From Scleroderma bovista (taxonomy: Eukaryota > Basidiomycota > Agaricomycetes > Boletales > Sclerodermataceae): a stretch of DNA of 64,000 bases. The notes under the pieces were generated by a model that was not told the origin of the DNA, did no database searches, and worked only from the letters and a program-made list of their open reading frames with translations. Of the stretch, positions 11,588 to 23,645 are shown one piece after another (the stretch's first letter is position 1; each line of letters starts with the position of its first letter). The DNA lies in the NCBI GenBank assembly GCA_037178675.1, contig JAYMGJ010000109.1, positions 62,001-126,000 on the forward strand, given 5' to 3'. A program made the position numbers and the translations under genes.

Positions 11588-12086
11588 ATGGATGCTGTGA
11601 ACATATTTCCGTATATGGATGTGTGTTCGACTTCAGAAGGTACAATATTTCTAGATGCATAGTTGGTTCCCCAGACGACAAATGACTGAGGGCAGATTGG
11701 CATCTTCTTCTGTCCTTGATACCCCCTGGACTTCTTCGATTCAGGGTGTTCATAATAATTGGCATCCCGACGTACTCACGTTGTTTTGAGTTCCTATGGT
11801 AACTAGTTTAGTGCAAACTCCCGTGTTGGTTGGCAGGGTTCATCCAGTGGAGGGAAGCTTCCTGTACGCAAAGTGCACCCCGCGGGGACTAAGAGTCTAG
11901 TGATCGATCGAGTTGACTTTACATAAGGGATTTGTTTCCGGCGTGGGAATGAATGTATTGACTTTGTGTCGTCGTTGGCGACAGCGAGCGAGCACATTCA
12001 ACTAATCTCAGCATTCAAGATACCCCGGAAGATACCCAGTCCCATCATTTCTCTCAGGAAGAAACTCTGAAACCTTTGGCTTAGAT
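11588..12086. other. Divergent intergenic region
   Basis: About 500 nt separate the start of the F-box gene (minus) from the start of the serine-rich gene (plus). It contains no supported frame and no obvious TATA box. The upstream regions of both genes must lie here. Confidence 0.5.
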
Positions 12087-13861
12087 ATGCCAGCACCTTC
12101 TGAGTCCTCGACACGGACGCGTTTGTCTGTCACAAGGACGACCTCCTCGACCAATACCCGCTCTTCCTTGAGCCCTGCGAAACCGCGTGCACTTTCGAAT
12201 GCAAGTGACATTAGTGGTTGCACAACCGTCAAACCGTCTTTATCGAACTCTTCATCGTCTTTCTCCACGTCCATCCTTTCAACAGCCTCTGTGAGGTTAA
12301 ACATGAAAGGCCGCTCTCCCAATGCAACGCCAGTTCCGTCGTCGGCTAAGAGGTCATCTTCTGCATTCCCGAGCTCGGCTTCGCAGTCCAGTCGCCGTCT
12401 TTCTGTGCCAGTTCAGCCACAGGGTGTCTCACCCGCATCACCGACGCCAGCTCAGAAAGGACGCCGCACGTCGCTTATCGGGCCACCGAGCTCTTTCCCG
12501 CGAAATATGGCCTCCATCCCTGCAACCAGTAGTTCCAGCAAAGGCGTGCCGGCCACGCCGTCGCGTAGTCGCCTTATGTCAGAAGCTCCAACCCCCTCCA
12601 AGACGTCACAAACGAACGGACTGTCAAATTCCCATTTGACACATTCAAACTCACTCTCAACTGGTTATCCTGTGCCCTCACCCGCAATGACTATCACTTC
12701 ACCCAGTCCTCCAAAAAGATTGCGGAAAGCGCTCTCGATAGGTGGCGAGGGCAGTCCAATGCTTGATATGCGTGCTGCGAGCGTCGGTGCTACTGTTGGT
12801 ACATCCCCACCTGTGAGCAAGCAGAGCACCCCGAGAAAACCCGATGTACTTGGAACCCTGGTGAAATCAGCTTCACAGACGACCCCATCCAAGTCAAAAG
12901 CACAGGTTACGCCAGGCAAGTCCCCGAACGGTACCCCAGCAAAATCCCCACAGAATGCGAAGACGCCACTCAAGAGAACGCCATCGAAGGGCATTCTTAG
13001 CTCCGCAGATAAACGTGAGAGCCAGCGACAAGGTTCGGGTTCTTCTGTTTTTATGGCAGGTAAGCATGATTTTCGATGACCCGCTGTTTGCACTTCTAAC
13101 TGACTCCATGCAGTGAACACGAACGGTATGAGTGTTGCGAGCGATATCGATGCACGCAGTCTAAGCAACCGTGCTCCAGGTACCGTGAGCCTGATTGATG
13201 ATCCACATCCGTGGAATGAATATGACGGGGAAGATATGACCATGGAGATGGTAACTGACATCGGGGAAGGCTCTGGGGATGAGGAGGTAAGGGTTCTCAC
13301 TTTGATTTTGTACCCCAATCGGACTATGCTGTGGGCGCCTTTTTTACCCCTCCGTCCCTCCATGGCTACCATGCTTGCGACCGGGTGATTATGTCTCGCC
13401 CAATTCTTGCGATGGAGAAAGTATTCCGCACTCCATGTCTCATCAGATCTCCTTTTTATATTGCCTACTCTGATCGCATTCTACCCCGACAGTTTGAAGC
13501 TACTGTCAATAACCTGAGGACCCTTCATCTCTCTCGTCTAACGTCCTACAGACGCCTTCTCGAGCGCGCCCAAGCAAGTAGCGCAGCACAAGCGTACGCT
13601 CTCCAAGCCGAGCTGTCTATCTTAAAGGAGCGTCTCCAGTCAGGTAACCATACCCGATCAGAACAAGACCTGGGTGAAATCTGCATATGTGGTGGTCGGA
13701 AGGTGAAGGGCTATTGGGGTGGGTATGACGATCATCTTGCTGAGGAAGATGGTATTGGGTTGGCGGGGGCATTGAAGGGAGATGGAAAGGGTGCGTTCGA
13801 TGAAAAAGAAGTAAGGAGGGCAGTTAGGAAACTGGGAAGGGAGGCAAGGATGAGACTGTGA
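12087..13861 (+). CDS. Ser/Pro/Thr-rich disordered protein with C-terminal coiled coil
   Basis: Exons 12087-13059, 13114-13286 and 13493-13861 give about 504 aa. Residues 1-320 are low-complexity Ser/Thr/Pro/Lys-rich with repeated SP and TP sites (TPSKSK, TPGKSP, TPAKSP), a phosphorylation-rich, probably basic, disordered region. After an acidic linker (ENDGED-like) comes a helical segment (ATVNNLRTLHLSRLTSYRRL...LQAELSILKERL), a likely coiled coil, and then a C-terminus with CICGG and a basic helix. The 206-nt intron at 13287-13492 is four times longer than the others here and may hide a small exon. GTGAGT overlaps the stop at 13859 and could splice to 13955, replacing the last residues and ending near 13996. 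I do not recognise the family. A microtubule- or chromatin-associated role is only suggested by the basic SP/TP repeats. Confidence 0.7.
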
Positions 13862-14095
13862 GTCAATCCACTTCCTCTCTCCGCTGCACAGTATAGTCGC
13901 GTGGCTATATGCATGTTGAACTTGCGTACTCACACTCGATCTTTCTTTGTCCAGGATCGGACTGATATTAGACTGTGGGTGCTTTCTTTTCTATTGAATG
14001 TATCACGACAATGTGTTGCTGATACTATGCTTTGCCCACCTTCTCCTATATTTCACTGCTAAATTATTGTGCCTTGGGTCTTCATCCACCGACAG

Positions 14096-16549
14096 CCCTT
14101 CTTCCTGGCGATATCCCACTACAGATTCTTCTCTTGCAAAAGTATCTCAAATCATCTTTCGATATCGTGGGTTCTTTGGCACCCGATCTAGTACTGCGCA
14201 TCTTCCGGGAATTGAACATCAAAGAGGTTGTGAAAGCGGGTTTGGTGAGTCCGTGCTCGTTGACATTTACATCTAGATACCCTTCTATGCACGAAATGTC
14301 CATCCGTTTTTAATCTCTCATTGGACGTTGGGATTGGGTTGTTGACATGGTGTATCGTTTGAAGGTATCGAAAAAATGGTTTGCGCTGTCTCGGCATCCC
14401 GTTCTGTGGCGTTGGCATTGTTTGCGACTGACAGCCAATGATCCAATACCAGTCAAAGCCCCTGAGACACCGGAAGGATGGTGAGTACCCACTGCACAAC
14501 CCTCTTTCTGCCTTTGATGCGTCTTTCTAGGTACCCATTATACCGCTCACTGCATCATCGTGAGTCAAATTTTGCAAATGGACTCCCTCAGAACATCAGA
14601 TTCTTGAACGGACACACCAACTTCTGCACTACACTGCTTCTGAGAGGTAGGTTGGTGCATATATGCGGAAGTATCATATTGACCTCTGATCACAACAGGC
14701 AAGCGACTGATATCAGGGTCTTACGATGAGACCATCCGGTTCTGGGATATCGAGACTGGAGAGATGAAGAAATGCCTACAGGTGAAAAAGCCTGTCAGCT
14801 GTGTGGATTTCCTGACGGAGGAAGGTTCGTATCGAGCTGTTATATTCTGCTTAAAGCAGTCCTGATAATCGGTCTTGCAGAGGTGTTTGTTGTCGGATTC
14901 CATGACGTCGGGTATGCCTGTCCGTTAGTGCACCACGCTCGTTTCACTGACACCAGAACATCTTGAAGGCGGGTACACCTTTTCTCTTCGGTTACTTTCA
15001 CCCCTCTGCAACAGCTCGCTGGACATCTCAACGGTATCCGTGCGGTCGCGTTGTCATCGCGCAACCTTGTTAGCGCTGGTGCAGATAAAGCTTTGGTATG
15101 CTGGGACTGGCGTGCAGGCACCAAGATCGTGCGGTTCGGGCAGCAGACAACTGTCAATATTGGTGTTCAGCTCGTCGGATCTCCAAGTGCAGATGAGGGT
15201 GAGAGAGTGGTCAGCGTGACCATTGACGGCATCGTACGGGTCTTCTCGATCAGTGAGTCGTCATCTTGGGTGATGTAGTGAAGACGTTCTGATAGTTCGC
15301 AGAGCGACGAGAGATGATGTCCCAATTCAAGCTCTCTGAACTTGGAGGTAATGACCCCTTGCTGAACGCGAAACTATGGAATGTTGGTGCGGCGCCGAGT
15401 AACATGCTGCAGTGGTTTGCTGCCAAAGGAACACAGATGACGGTAAGATATTCTGACCTCGCAACTATCACTGCGTTTTATGCATGGGCCTCTAGTGCGC
15501 CACAAAATCCATTATTCTCCATCTACAATGGACAGAGGATGACGGAAAACTGGTCATAGAGAATGGACTGACGAGCCCGACTGGTAACCACACTCGCGTG
15601 TCTTCTCCAACGATTGCGCGAACCCGAACGATCTCTTCACTGGCTCGATCGACTTCGTCTATATCCACGCCTCCAAGGAGACAGTCCACTCTTAATATAT
15701 CTGTCAACACTGCGACAGCAGCTCCGCGAGGTCGACACTCCCTCGCGTCACCACTCTCTGGACTGCCATCACCTTCACTCCGTGCGGGCACTCCACTTTC
15801 GCCAATGAGCAGTGGCGCCGTTGGCGCTGAAGGGTTCGCAATCCGGTTCGGTCGTGCAGCGATATTAACGGCTCCGCCGAAGTTGGTCGCGCTGGTGGAA
15901 ACACCCGATGTTGCCGTTGGTGCTGTAGATCCGAGGAAGAGGAGGGTGGTTACCGCAACGAGGTTCAGCTCGAGGGCGGGAGCCGATCGAAGAGCGAGTG
16001 CAATTGCGTACATGAGTTGTACTGGATACTGAATTTTCAGATTAGATTTTGATCTCGACACATGAAGACAAGGCCTCATTTACGGATTTGGCAACAGGCG
16101 ATAAAGAAGACCTGGACGGGTCAACGCTGGATGGCGACGATGGCAGGTCGAACAGCCCAAAACGTTCTAGCACCCCTACCTCCGTAGTGGACATTAATGC
16201 CAGCATCATACCTCTGAGCGGTGCTTGGGCGGCCCTAGCTCAAATGGATGGAAACGCAAGCCAAATGAAGGGCCTGTTGGGCACGTTACCGAACAAGTTC
16301 ACGGGTCTGGCTGTCCCGGAGAAGAATCCTATGTCGATGCAACTGAGCCATGAGGAGGTTGTCGTTGGATGTGCAGATGGCACTATCTAGTCAGTCTTCG
16401 AATAATTGTCTCTGATCCACGCGAGGCTGACCTACTTCAGTGTGATGAACTTTGTTGGCCACGAGTATCAAAAGGGGAGTGTATCTCGTTTAGCAGGCGA
16501 GCATGCAGAGAATGAAGAAGAAAATGCGTCGGATTCGTCAAGCGCATAA
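14096..16549 (+). CDS. F-box/WD40 repeat protein (putative SCF substrate receptor)
   Basis: Exons ?14096-14244, 14365-14480, 14531-14646, 14699-14824, 14881-14911, 14969-15252, 15303-15442, 15496-15993, 16046-16389 and 16441-16549. From 14365 they sum to 1764 nt, in frame. The F-box is at the start ([20 protein letters not shown]...[19 protein letters not shown]), followed by [18 protein letters not shown]40 repeats follow: [14 protein letters not shown]...[48 protein letters not shown] Ser/Pro-rich insert then splits the propeller, and a late blade contains [14 protein letters not shown]. The layout matches Cdc4/Met30/Pof1-type receptors that recruit phosphorylated targets to Skp1-cullin ligases. 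The 5' end is unresolved: no ATG lies in frame after the stop at 14020-14022, so the start is in an upstream exon joined at the acceptor 14094-14095. The intron at 15994-16045 is GC-AG. Confidence 0.82.
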
Positions 16550-17533
16550 GCTAATACTGGGAGACTGGGCTGTCTGATTTTTGAATACTTGCTTTTTAGA
16601 CTACTCATCAAATGGACACATCCACTCCTTTCAGTGCTATTTTACCCTCGTTTTAGATATCCTAGTTTTTCAGCGCTGTTTCCTCGCATCTGTAGCTGTC
16701 ATTTCATGATGCATCTGCTTTTTACGGTAGTGGGGACCGCCGTGGACAGTTACTTGGGCTTGTTATTCGCCTATCACTCGACCCACCAACAACCCCGTCT
16801 CGCAAGCCACGTTATAAGGATCGAATTCAAGAGTCTAGCGCTCTCTTTGAACTTTGGCTGTTACATAACATTGTCCTCAACTAATGGACCCAACGTTGGC
16901 TTCAACATAGGCTTACTCGGTGTATAACGTTCTCTGGAAAATGGACAATGCTACAGATCGATAAATGCATCCCACCTGTCGTCCAAACAGAATGGTTGCA
17001 GTCTTATTGCAAACCAGTGAACTGCGAGTGCTTGTGGGCGATACCCCAAGGCTGCACTGCCTCACCAACAAACCATCAGTTACGGCACCCGAGAGCTTGG
17101 ATATTGTTAAGTTGGCGCTTTCTCTTGTGTGACTGACTGGGCCAGAGTACTAGAGTCTCAACATAGACAATCTTACCTCATTGAATGGGTAGTATGAGTC
17201 TATGAGACCGAAGTTTCCAGCTGGGTAGATGATCGGCCTAGTAGGTAGGTGTTAGTTATTAGGGACTTGGTCGACCTCATAAATGTGTCTTTTTGCTCTA
17301 TATGGGCTAGTAAGGTTAGTCCACCGTCGGATCAGGTAAGTACAACACGGATTAACGGAGGTTAACCTGTACTGCATTACTCACAGAGGAACAGCAATAG
17401 CTTATCCCTTTGTGTAGTAAATATCACGAATGATATAAAATGCGCAGAAGAACACCTGGAAGAACCTCCATCAAAGTCAGAGTCAGACAACCCTCGAACG
17501 TACCCCTCGAAGGTTCATCCATCTAGATCGACA
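16550..17533. other. Intergenic region
   Basis: About 980 nt without a supported gene. The frames (for example 16589-16927) have no conserved features. The last 100 nt hold the promoter of the next gene. Confidence 0.5.
17434..17440 (+). promoter_or_regulatory. TATA box of second small secreted protein gene
   Basis: TATAAAA lies 94 nt upstream of the ATG at 17534, leaving room for a leader of about 65 nt. Confidence 0.5.
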
Positions 17534-17766
17534 ATGCGCCTTTCTCTGTTGCTCCTATTTTTCATCACACCTTTGGTCACTATCGAAGTTGCCAGCAGCC
17601 CCATTCAGGCCGAGCGTCGGCCTCCAACATGTGCTACGATCCCTATGGCCTCACTCAAGCGTACTGTGAAGGCCGACTGTGAATTGTAAGGGGTCAGAAA
17701 AAAAATGACTGAAAAAGTCTAATCGTCTTGCGTGATATTAGGATTTCATATGGTCCATTGCAATGA
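17534..17766 (+). CDS. Putative small secreted protein
   Basis: Exons 17534-17685 and 17742-17766 give 58 aa. Residues 1-22 form a strong signal peptide (MRLSLLLLFFITPLV...) with a VASS cleavage site. The mature peptide has two cysteines (PTCATIP and KADCEL) that could form one disulfide. The donor GTAAGG at 17686 and acceptor TTAG at 17738-17741 make a 56-nt intron. Unspliced, the frame stops at the GTAA itself. A TATA box lies at 17434-17440. I know no homologous family. The short length, signal peptide and TATA promoter fit a fungal small secreted protein. Confidence 0.55.
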
Positions 17767-18809
17767 TGCTACGATTTTGGTGCCTTGGATCGCAGTGACG
17801 TTAGGGAGTTACAATATTGAACTCGAAATGCCGTCTGCGTCGGCAGAACCCTTGCTCTCCGCATGCGTACTTGGAAGGCTCATAGGTAGCAAGGTAAGGT
17901 AACCGAATCACACGGATCCAAAGAAGGCAAAAAGTTCTGTCGTCAGTGGTTCCCACGATATAAGGTCCTCCCAGAACCCTTTGCTCTTCGAGCAAGGGAA
18001 TACAGTCGTAATCACAACCTCAGCGTTAACAAGCCGTTTCTAAGACGCACTCCCGGTGTTTCCAGCTCTTGGAGTTTTCCCTGTCAACGTTGTCTTCAGA
18101 CTACATGTGCATCCATGATTCCGAACCACATGATCGAATCATGTTGAATGACGTTCTCGAATAAAATCTACACAATGCATGGTCATTCTGAATGGTCAGA
18201 GCTAACCTGGTTCTGCAATTGATTGCCCACTCTTCCAATCGATGTTTTCTGGTTCTCAAATATGCCCCTTGCAACAAGCAAGGAGTCCAGCCATCAGCAC
18301 AATTATCTGACCTTCCGTAAGTTGATGTAGTGATTCGAAGTTCGAAGCAAAAAACTTACTACATAATTTGGTGGTATGCTTCTCGAGTGTCTGATCTAAG
18401 AAACGTCGTTTGTCCTCTTTTTTTCATGTCTTGTTACTAATATATTCGAATTGGTAAACCCTACCCAAAGTGTCAACCATACATATGTGCCTAGTTTGAT
18501 GCCTGTTCTGCGCTCGCATGTCGTGATTTACCATTTGACCAAACACCACCGTTCGAGATCTCTTGGACGTCCATCACACAACGCGGCCCCCGTGAGTGTT
18601 CCCCGAGTAGTATCTTGCATTCATCTTGGCGTTGCTCTCATCCTAGCACACTCAGGCTAGCGCTCATGTAGCTGTCTTCCAGTGATCAAATCGAGTACAC
18701 TGTGTAATTTAATACACCTCGAATAGTCCAGTTTAGCTGATGATTTGGTTTAGGTAACCTCCGATGAAAATGGCCCTTTATCCAATCATTGGCTTCGTTT
18801 TGATGTAAT
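17767..18809. other. Intergenic region
   Basis: About 1 kb between two genes for secreted proteins, without a supported frame. Several short frames lie on both strands (up to 69 codons). The proximal promoter of the protease is at its right end. Confidence 0.5.
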
Positions 18810-18816
18810 TATAAAA
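18810..18816 (+). promoter_or_regulatory. TATA box of aspartic protease gene
   Basis: TATAAAA lies 66 nt upstream of the protease start codon at 18876, the usual spacing for a leader of about 35 nt. Confidence 0.6.
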
Positions 18817-18875
18817 GGACGGACCATAAATCGAACGGTGAGCAGTCCATTGCCAACAAGTCCCCAGGCGCCAAG

Positions 18876-20473
18876 ATGCGTATGACCATTACATTCTCGA
18901 TCTCTGTGCTTTGTGCTGTGTCGGTGTATGCAGCGGTCAACGTACCATTGACAAGGCTCAACCGCCAAGGACCATACCTCAAGGGATCTACAAACGCTGA
19001 TCGCGCTCGTGCGGTGCACATGAAGAATCGTGCTGCTGGGATCCAAACTGGCACTGTTCCTGCTACTAACCTGGGATACAACTACATCACGAGTGTTGGA
19101 ATTGGCAATCCCCCTACCTATTACAATCTTATTGTCGATACCGGAAGCTCAAACACTTTTTGCGGGTAGGAACCTCGGTTAGTTGAACATTCAAATGTTT
19201 AACAGATCCCAATACATACTTCCAGAACCGGCACCAAATATGTTCACACAACTACCAGTATTCCTACAGGCCAGAACCTCAGTATCCCTTATGGTTCCGG
19301 AAAACTTGAAGGTATAGAGTGTACGTACTTCAAGTTTCGCATTGAGTGTTCTTCTCTGATTTGTTGTTGCAGACTTCGACCAGGTCACACTTGCACCCAA
19401 CCTTGTCATCACCAACCAGTCAATAGGCGATGCCCTTTCGTATAGCGGCTTTCAGGACGCTGATGGCGTCATCGGCATGGGACCTGTTGGCTTGACTAAT
19501 GGAACACTTTCCCCCGATGACAATGCTACGATTCCAACTGTGATGAACAACGCTGCTTCTCAACATCTGATCGAGCACCAGGTTTTGGGCGTTTTCTTCG
19601 CTCCTACAAGCAGTGACAATGACACCAGTAAACTGACATCTATGTTTTCTATTTTGAATTGTTAAACCTGAAATCTGGTTCAGACGGTGCCCTCACTTAC
19701 GGTGGTGACGATCCATCCATGGCGAGTACAAGTCGTGTATGTGGCCGCAAATGATAAACAATTGAGCAGTACATCCCCCCATTGATCTTCTCACCGGTGA
19801 CAACCACCTCCCCTGCTACGAAATACTGGGGCATCAATGTGACCAGTGCCACATACGGCAGCAAGGCGGTTATCCCCCAGTCTACTGCGGGCATTGTTGA
19901 CACTGGCTCGACACGTACGTGTAACGTCAGTCATATACCTCTTGACTCTTATTGATTTACATAGAGGTGCTTCTTGCGGACGACTTCTTTGCCATCTACG
20001 TGGGTGCCATCCCTGGAGCTAAACTAAACAATAGTTTAGGTCTCCTCGAGATCCCCAAATCATCTATTCCCAAGATGCAGCCGCTTACCTTCTTCATTAG
20101 TGAACACAGCTTCATAATGGACATTGCTGCACAACTTATCCCTGCGAGTCAAAACGAGTATTGGGGTGGCGATGCATCAAAGCGGTATGGCGTCCTCGCT
20201 AACTTGGGCTTCAACAGCGGGGGTGGTTTTGATTTCGTCCTGGGACAGAAGTTCCTTGAGAGATACTATTCGGTAGGAATCAATTCGTATTTTTTACCAT
20301 CACGTGGAGCTTCACTAATAATCCTCGCAACAGGTTTATGATGCGGGCAACAACAGGATCGGCTTTGCATCAACGTAAGTAAAGATCCGGAGTACATGCG
20401 AACTCCTTGTTCAACGCTGATGTAAATTTGTAGGAAGAACACGCTCTCAACGGACCCCGATCAGTTTAATTGA
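18876..20473 (+). CDS. Secreted pepsin-like aspartic protease (family A1, polyporopepsin type)
   Basis: Exons 18876-19165, 19226-19311, 19373-19627, 19684-19736, 19770-19914, 19965-20272, 20334-20374 and 20434-20473 sum to 1218 nt, 405 aa. Signal peptide at residues 1-20 (MRMTITFSISVLCAVSVYAA), a propeptide of about 45 residues, then the two-lobed A1 fold. The first catalytic motif is IVDTGSSNTF (~87) and the second is GIVDTGST. Between them lie the flap-like IPYGSGKLE and GVIGMGPVGL, and near the end FVLGQKFLERYYSVYDAG. Both catalytic Asp are present, so it should be active at acid pH outside the cell after removal of the propeptide, cutting proteins for nutrition. Each intron is 50-61 nt except 19737-19769, which is only 33 nt but is needed to keep frame and skip a stop. 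Confidence 0.92.
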
Positions 20474-21584
20474 CCGCCATGACAACTTCAACAATTTCCC
20501 CTCCCGTGTATTAGTAGCCTGCAGCCTACTCCATTTATGTACTAGAACTGTAGATCAACATCTCGTTGAATTTGTGGCTCGGCGATTGTAATACGTACTT
20601 TGAATGTTCAACGAACTGTAGGCCTGGCTTTTCAAATGTCGGAGCCATTCCGTCAATATTTACCGCCTACTATGCGCTAGTAAGGCATGGTGTAGTGGTT
20701 TGGTCAAAAGCCAAAGTTGAGGCCTGAGGCCCGTCGCGGTAGGACAGGGGTCACATTGTCACGATTATCGGGTCTAGAGTCTGGCTTTGGGAGAGACCTT
20801 ACCAAGGTAAGGCGACCGTACTAGGCAGTTTGCTTCCTATGCTACTACACCGCAATGCTTCCCTAAAAGGCAGAAGCTTCCGTCGCTGCTAACCCTAAAG
20901 ACAAGGGGAGTTATTTCGTTTTGATTTCCCACTACTTAGGCAACTCAAGCAGACCAAAGATTCGCTGGTATTACGACGACGCAACTCTAGCGATCGACGA
21001 TACGCCGGTCGTCTTCACCTTGACTTGATGATGCATACACACATTGCGTCGGTGTTATGTACAACAAATACCCGTGTGGTGCGTGACCTTGCGCCTTACA
21101 TATCATCCAAACTCAGGCCATGCGGTCGATTGTCCCAATGGAACTCCCTCAGGTATCACAACCATGTTCAGTTTCGAAGATCAGAAACGAAGAAGCCCGG
21201 TGACAATGTCTATCGGGGATGTCTATCGCTATTCATTCCAGCTACTCTGGTTGGTCCCAGTCCTGCTTATCTACTTCGCGAAGGATGTCGATGAACACGT
21301 GCACCACACATTGGCCGCGATATAAGCTGGTTTAAAGTGGGTTCGGCGCAAAACCTAGAGCTCGCTGGGATAAGGCACGCGTGGCCGCAGTTGTGTGTGG
21401 CGCGTGTGCAGCCTCGAGACCTCAACGCCTTCCCCCCACTAGCAACCCAACGCCTTCTGCCCCATTCTAACCTGCCAACCCCACGTAGACAATAGTATAC
21501 CCAAACACACGGACAGCACTACATACGCACCGCCTCCCGTTCTCCGGACATCCGAATCCAGCTGCACGGCGATCGAAGTAGAAA
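20474..21584. other. Intergenic region
   Basis: About 1.1 kb with no supported gene. Two overlapping plus frames at 21025-21325 have no recognisable features. A tRNA-like string near 20690 was examined and rejected. Confidence 0.5.
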
Positions 21585-23181
21585 ATGCTGCCATTAGGCC
21601 ACGGCATATACAAGTTCTTGAATAGACAGAGCGGCACCGCGATGGACATGGTCGGCGATTCCATCGTAGGTGCGTGGACGGCGTCCTGTTCATCATTGTG
21701 ACCTATCTTACTGGGTCGTCTGCTCTTCACCTCATTCGTCCACTTACCTTCTAACAACCTCGACCCCTAATACCGCATTGTGCCGTGTTCCCGTGACAAC
21801 CACTGATTGTACGTGACTACAGGTATGCCACCCAGCCTATCAGATACGCAAAAGGTGAGTGCATACATGCCAGCACTGTCATGCACTCCCAGCAGTGATT
21901 GACCTACCCGTACTTACGTATATTGGTTGTGCAGTGGGAGATCCAACCGCTGGGAGAGGGCTTCATGATCCGAAATGTCCAGACGCACAAGTACCTCTCC
22001 ATCAAGGCGCTTTTCCGGACCGCACCTGTCATCGCAACGAGTTACCCAACAGCATGGCACATCAATAGAGTATATCTTCCCGACGAGAATGCGGTATTTC
22101 ATGAGTGAGTCTTGTCTTCTTTTTTGCGTCTTTCGCCCCTCTTCCGCCTTTCTGTTCTTACGCTTGTTGCATCGTACGTGCGTGAATATTGACTTGGAGG
22201 TGACTCCTATTGGAATGAAGGATTCGGTGGCCGCACTCTAATTATCTGTTCGAACTTGCTGGAGGAGATTCTACACCGAAAACCAAAGTAAGTCTGCGCC
22301 CTCCATCCCCATTCCCCTAGTCAGGGGATCAGATCAACCGACATAGCGCATAGCGCGTGTGTTTCATCAACCGATTTACTGACCAACGACCATTCGATGC
22401 CATCCCTGCCTTTGAACCTACGATTGGACAGATCCAAATAACGGATGAATCACACGATCACGACCCAGAACAACACCGCGGAAGGCTCTGGAAAGCCCTC
22501 TTCTTCCGCTCTGTTGGTATCCGACCCAATCATACGACTCCCCACACCAACCCATATTCCAACACCGTCAATAACAGTCATACCCCTGTCGGCGCCAGAG
22601 CAAATGGTATCGCCAGGGCTCAACCCCGGATGGCGCCTGCGCCTCCACCCCTCATTACGCGGATTCAGCAATCCGCACGTGTTGGGCCGAACACAGGAAT
22701 CAGAAACGGACATGCGAACGGGACTTGGCATGGGAACGGAAGCGTAAATATGCACGCCCCTTCATATCCTGCACCCGCTACGCATACAGCCAGCAGGACA
22801 GCCAATAGACCCTTACCCTCGGCCCCAAGTGGCCAGGCTTTATCATCGAAGGCTCCAATGACTGGCGTAGGCACGGTGATGGGTACAACGAGGACACAGG
22901 GCCCTGGGAGTCTTCCTCCTCCATCTTCCCGTGGGAGTGCAGGGTCTGCCTCGGACAAGTCAAGCCTGGGCGATTCTCAAAGGATGAGTCTTACAAGCCC
23001 AGCGACAGCATATACCAGTGGTACGGGTGGGGATATGAGGTATATGGGAGGGGGCGGAGGCCAAGCACCGATGCTAGATGGGAAGGGTGGGGGGACAGGA
23101 GGAGGGGGTGGGGTGAGAGGGTTTATTGCGAGGTTGACAGGTGGAAAGGCGGACAAGTCAGGAAAGTCAAAGGACTTTTGA
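21585..23181 (+). CDS. Ricin-B-type lectin-like protein with long disordered C-terminal tail
   Basis: Exons 21585-21669, 21823-21854, 21935-22104, 22221-22287 and 22354-23181 give 393 aa. Residues ~5-120 resemble a beta-trefoil ricin-B-like domain of fungi (GIYKFLNRQSGTAMDMVGDS, KWEIQPLGEGFMIRNVQTHK, YLSIKALF, IRWPHSNYLFELAGGD). The last exon encodes about 275 residues of low-complexity sequence: Pro/Ser/Thr/Asn-rich, then Gly-rich (RYMGGGGGQAP), ending in a basic Lys/Gly/Ser tail. No signal peptide is seen, so it is probably cytosolic, as for many fungal ricin-B lectins. The carbohydrate ligand cannot be read from the sequence. Two introns (153 and 116 nt) are longer than usual. The unspliced frame of the last exon has an apparent start at 22357, but the splice at 22354 keeps frame with the lectin exons. 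Confidence 0.75.
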
Positions 23182-23645
23182 TCGTGTGCTTGGGGTGAGT
23201 TTGAAGTCTTTCAGTTTAAAAGAGTGAGTGCTTCGAGGAATTACTGCTCGGCAAGTATTCTCCTGACCCGCGGCTTTTTCACCTTTGTGGCGCGTCGGTT
23301 ATAGGTTTCATTAATTTTTATTACGAAGGCGGGGCTGCTGAGGCCGTCGGACACCCGAAAATCCGAGCCTCGCTGCTGGTGGGTTTTTCATAAAAATAGC
23401 TGAGCATATTTATCACACGCGGGAGCGCTTAAATTATGGTAGAACCATGAGGACCTAAATGCATCTGTACCTGGAGCACATGGAGAGTGGGGCTACCGTT
23501 ATCGCAAGAAAACTGAAATGTCGCACAAACATTAGACGTTGGGTGTCGTTATAACTTCCATCACTTTACATAAGTAACGCAGCACACCACATGGTATAGA
23601 AATTTGAGGGAACCGATCAGAAGATGATGCTCATGGGTATTTGGT

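Noticed and set aside
12665..13372. 235-codon minus-strand frame
   Set aside because: It is the shadow of the Ser/Pro/Thr-rich plus-strand gene, whose codon bias removes stops from the opposite frame.
15492..16079. 195-codon minus-strand frame over the F-box/WD40 gene
   Set aside because: The plus strand carries WD40 repeats with consistent splicing; the minus frame is a shadow.
20685..20760. tRNA-like A-box string (GTGTAGTGGTTTGG) near 20694
   Set aside because: No matching B box (GGTTCRANNCC) and no acceptor stem or cloverleaf could be drawn from the flanks.
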